This document shows positions 3,720 to 6,033 of a stretch of DNA of 6,033 nt, in pieces. This DNA comes from Pseudomonadota bacterium (GTDB taxonomy: Bacteria > Pseudomonadota > Gammaproteobacteria > Burkholderiales > Burkholderiaceae_D). Both the position numbers and the translations under genes were made by a program. The stretch is taken from assembly GCA_023420795.1 (NCBI GenBank), contig JAEZVM010000313.1:1-6033 (forward strand), written 5' to 3'. The notes beneath the pieces were generated by a model. The model worked only from the letters and a program-made list of their open reading frames with translations. It was not told the DNA's origin and made no database searches. Every line of letters begins with the position of its first letter. Position 1 is the stretch's first letter.

Positions 3720-6033
3720 ATGATGAACGACTACTCTGAAAAGACCGCGGTACGCACCCGCCGGACGCCATTTCGACCTGCGCCTGACAGCGATGCGGAC
3801 CAGAGCATGAATGTCCTGCCGATCGGCACGCACCTGGGTGAATTCGAAATCCTGGACCTGATCGGCGAAGGCGGCTTCGGCATCGTCTATCTCGCGTACG
3901 ACCACTCGCTGGAGCGGCATGTCGCACTGAAGGAGTACATGCCGTCCGGCCTGGCAGCGCGCACCACGCAGATGGCGGTGACCGTGCGCTCGCAGCGCAA
4001 TGCCGACACCTTTACCGCCGGCCTGAAAAGCTTCATCAACGAAGCGAAGATGCTGGCGCAGTTCGACTCGCCGTCGCTGGTGAAGGTGCACCGCTTCTGG
4101 GAAGGCAACGGCACCGCCTACATGGTGATGCCTTTCTATGAGGGCACGACGCTCAAGCAGGCATTGAAGGAGCGGCGCATCACGCCGACCGAAAGCTGGA
4201 TACGGGTGCTGCTGGCCGACCTGTTCGATGCGATCGAAACCATCCACAGCGTGCACTGCCTGCATCGCGACATCGCACCGGACAACATCCTGCTGCTCAA
4301 GGACGGCCGGCCGCTGCTGCTCGATTTCGGTGCTGCACGCCGCGTGATCGGCGACCTGACGCAGCGACTGACGGTGATCCTGAAGCCGGGCTTCGCGCCG
4401 ATCGAACAGTATGCGAACAGCGCCGGTCTGCGCCAGGGCGAATGGACCGACATCTATGCGCTCGCGGCTGTCGTGTATTACCTGATCTCCGGCAAGGCGC
4501 CGCCGGCGGCTGTCGCACGCATGGTGCACGACGAGATGATGCCGGCAACGGAAGCCGGCAAGGGTCGCTACAGCCCTGCCTTCCTCGCCGCGCTCGACAA
4601 GGCGCTGGCGGTGAAGCCGGAACAGCGTTTCCGTTCGATCGGCGAAATGCGCCGCGCGCTCGACATCATGGATACGGTGCCGCGCACGCTGCCGCGCTCC
4701 GGTTCGCACTGGTCCACCACCGTCGCGCATACCGTCCCGCTGGCAGATGCCGCGCCGGAACCGATGCAGCCGCGCCCGCCGCAACACATGCAGCAGCAGA
4801 TGCAGCAAAGAGCGGCGCAACCGACGCAAAAACCGATGCAGCAACCGATGCCGCATCGCATGTCGGACCCGATGCATCCCCGCACGTCCATGCCGCGCTC
4901 CCATCGCCCTTCCGAGCCGGTGTCGCATCGCCCGCCGGAGCCGTCTTCCGAAATGCACTCGCGCCCGCGGCCGGACATCGACTGGCGCAAGCCGCAGGAA
5001 GCGGAAAAGCCTGCGATGTTTGGGCTGAAATCCGGCAAGCCGGCGTGGCTGGCCCTCGGGCTGTTGTTATCCACCGGCATTGCAGCCGGCGTTTACTGGG
5101 GAACCCAGCGCTGGGATGGGGCACAGGAAGAGCCGATCGTTTCGTCTTCCCACGAGCCGCTGCAGTCCTCAGGCTCCAGCGAGGCGACGGAACAGGAAAC
5201 GGATCAGGCCATCGCCACAGCACCGGCAGCATCAGCAGCGCCATCCGTGACACCGTCACCGAGCATGGAAGCACCGGCGAAATCCGAACCGCTGCCGGAG
5301 ATTGCTTCCTCCACGCCGCGTTCCCAGGAAGCCGCCATTCCGAAGTCAGGCACCCTACCGTCAACGCCGACTGCACCGCCAGCACCTTCGGAATCGCGCC
5401 TGCCATCCGAAGTGGAGCTGTGGCGCATGGCCAGCGCATCGGACAAGGCAAGCGCATACGAAGACTATCTGCGCGAATATCCGAAGGGCCGCTATGCGGC
5501 GCTCGCAAAACTCAGACTGGATCGCATGCAGCCGAAGACCGCGATGATCGCGCCGCCCGCCACGCTGCCCGCCGCACCGAAAGAAAGCAAGCCTCGCGCC
5601 GCGCCCGATGTGAAAGAAGCGCCAGGCGCCGCTGCCCCAGCGTCCGGTGCCTCGGATGCTCGTGGCGCAGGCGCATCGGGCACGGATGCACCGCGCACTG
5701 CAACCCCTTCATCCGCACGGCAGCCCGAGCCGCCGGCAACCAAGCCGGATGACGAGGCCGAACTCTGGAGAGCGGCAAACGCGATCAATGAAGGCCCGGC
5801 TTACGAGGCCTATCTCAACCTGTATCCGAAGGGACGCTATGCGGCACTTGCGAAGGACAGGCTGGCGAGCTTTGCGCCTGTGGAACCGAAGGAGACAAAA
5901 CCGCCGCCGGTAGCCGAGACCGTGAAGACACCAGAAACCGTTCCATCCGAATCCGTCGCGGCAGAAGGCACGGACAAGCTGGCGAGCATCAAACCGTCGC
6001 CGGAACCGACCGCGCCGCCAGCATCAAAGCCGA
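3720..6033 (+). CDS. Transmembrane Ser/Thr protein kinase with TPR-like periplasmic repeats (3' end outside window)
   Basis: The frame is open from ATG 3720 through the right edge, 771 codons without a stop. AAAGG at 3706-3710 supports this start; ATG 3723 is equally possible. Residues 42-315 are a Hanks-type kinase: glycine loop GEGGFG (49-54), ATP lysine K71, helix-C E108, catalytic loop HRDIAPDN (182-189; D184, N189), D202-FG, and the APIEQY block (226-231). The usual catalytic-loop Lys is Ala186, seen in a bacterial subfamily with HRDI-x-PDN. Thr214 and Thr218 in the activation loop are candidate autophosphorylation sites. Residues 346-418 form a low-complexity linker rich in Met, Gln, Pro, His and Arg. 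A single hydrophobic helix lies at 441-461 (WLALGLLLSTGIAAGVYW). Beyond it comes a long Pro/Ala/Ser/Glu region, presumably periplasmic, with two repeats of about 40 residues (564-603 and 680-718) sharing ELWR-x-A, YE-x-YL, YPKGRYAALAK. These resemble TPR-like units and may sense a ligand. It pairs naturally with the upstream PP2C phosphatase. A type VI secretion PpkA role is possible, but no such genes are in view. Confidence 0.93.
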   Translation, partial: MMNDYSEKTAVRTRRTPFRPAPDSDADQSMNVLPIGTHLGEFEILDLIGEGGFGIVYLAYDHSLERHVALKEYMPSGLAARTTQMAVTVRSQRNADTFTAGLKSFINEAKMLAQFDSPSLVKVHRFWEGNGTAYMVMPFYEGTTLKQALKERRITPTESWIRVLLADLFDAIETIHSVHCLHRDIAPDNILLLKDGRPLLLDFGAARRVIGDLTQRLTVILKPGFAPIEQYANSAGLRQGEWTDIYALAAVVYYLISGKAPPAAVARMVHDEMMPATEAGKGRYSPAFLAALDKALAVKPEQRFRSIGEMRRALDIMDTVPRTLPRSGSHWSTTVAHTVPLADAAPEPMQPRPPQHMQQQMQQRAAQPTQKPMQQPMPHRMSDPMHPRTSMPRSHRPSEPVSHRPPEPSSEMHSRPRPDIDWRKPQEAEKPAMFGLKSGKPAWLALGLLLSTGIAAGVYWGTQRWDGAQEEPIVSSSHEPLQSSGSSEATEQETDQAIATAPAASAAPSVTPSPSMEAPAKSEPLPEIASSTPRSQEAAIPKSGTLPSTPTAPPAPSESRLPSEVELWRMASASDKASAYEDYLREYPKGRYAALAKLRLDRMQPKTAMIAPPATLPAAPKESKPRAAPDVKEAPGAAAPASGASDARGAGASGTDAPRTATPSSARQPEPPATKPDDEAELWRAANAINEGPAYEAYLNLYPKGRYAALAKDRLASFAPVEPKETKPPPVAETVKTPETVPSESVAAEGTDKLASIKPSPEPTAPPASKP
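5406..5877 (+). repeat. Two diverged TPR-like repeat units inside the kinase gene
   Basis: The units at about 5409-5528 and 5757-5873 encode the same roughly 40-residue pattern, ELWR-x-A, then YE-x-YL, then YPKGRYAALAK, 116 codons apart. Between them lies Pro/Ala-rich linker. The block YPKGRYAALAK is identical in both, while the rest has diverged, which suggests an internal duplication kept for a binding surface. More units may follow beyond the window edge. Confidence 0.75.

Noticed and set aside
3503..3739. Possible 78-residue protein before the kinase
   Set aside because: No ribosome site or recognisable motif, and it overlaps the kinase start and the promoter element.
3267..4958. Open frame of 563 codons on the minus strand
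   Set aside because: It lies antisense to the kinase gene, is rich in Arg and His, and has no recognisable motif. Such frames are common opposite GC-rich coding DNA; the + strand kinase has every family motif.
4442..5752. Open frame of 436 codons on the + strand, another frame
   Set aside because: It overlaps the kinase gene throughout and its composition is that of a frame-shifted GC-rich reading. No domain is seen.
2429..6033. Assignment as a type VI secretion PppA/PpkA pair
   Set aside because: The pairing fits, but no other type VI gene is visible, and I see no von Willebrand domain in the kinase part available. Left as an alternative only.

Overview
The window is GC-rich DNA with the codon use and gene content of a Gram-negative proteobacterium. 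A betaproteobacterium of the Burkholderiales/Oxalobacteraceae kind is my best guess, inferred from the style of the kinase and EAL proteins and not proven. All genes I can support lie on the + strand.

Layout: (1) bases 1-1017 hold the 3' end of a GGDEF-EAL cyclic-di-GMP protein with a complete, apparently catalytic EAL domain. (2) A 274-base gap carries a sigma-54-type -24/-12 promoter with an IHF-like site and a dyad upstream. (3) Bases 1292-2365 encode three small proteins of 94, 94 and 95 residues. Each starts with a conserved N-terminus ending in a double-glycine (LDRKAMS-[SA]-[VI]-[RK]-GG), like the leader of exported bacteriocin-type peptides. The first two are tandem duplicates; a strong hairpin follows each of them and a weaker one follows the third. 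(4) Bases 2429-3229 encode a complete PP2C-family Ser/Thr protein phosphatase. (5) A gene-free stretch of about 490 bases ends in a second sigma-54-type promoter. (6) From 3720 to the window end runs a large Ser/Thr protein kinase: cytoplasmic kinase domain, Met/Gln/Pro-rich linker, one transmembrane helix, and a periplasmic Pro/Ala-rich region with two TPR-like repeats. Its 3' end lies outside the window.

Reading of the whole: a sigma-54-controlled cassette in which exported-type small peptides are made together with a soluble phosphatase and next to a membrane kinase that could sense something in the periplasm. The kinase/phosphatase pairing and the shared promoter type are visible in the sequence. 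That the peptides are exported, or are ligands or outputs of the kinase, is inference. No peptidase/ABC exporter, modification enzyme or sigma-54 activator gene is visible here. This peptide-kinase-phosphatase grouping is the best candidate for an undescribed system.
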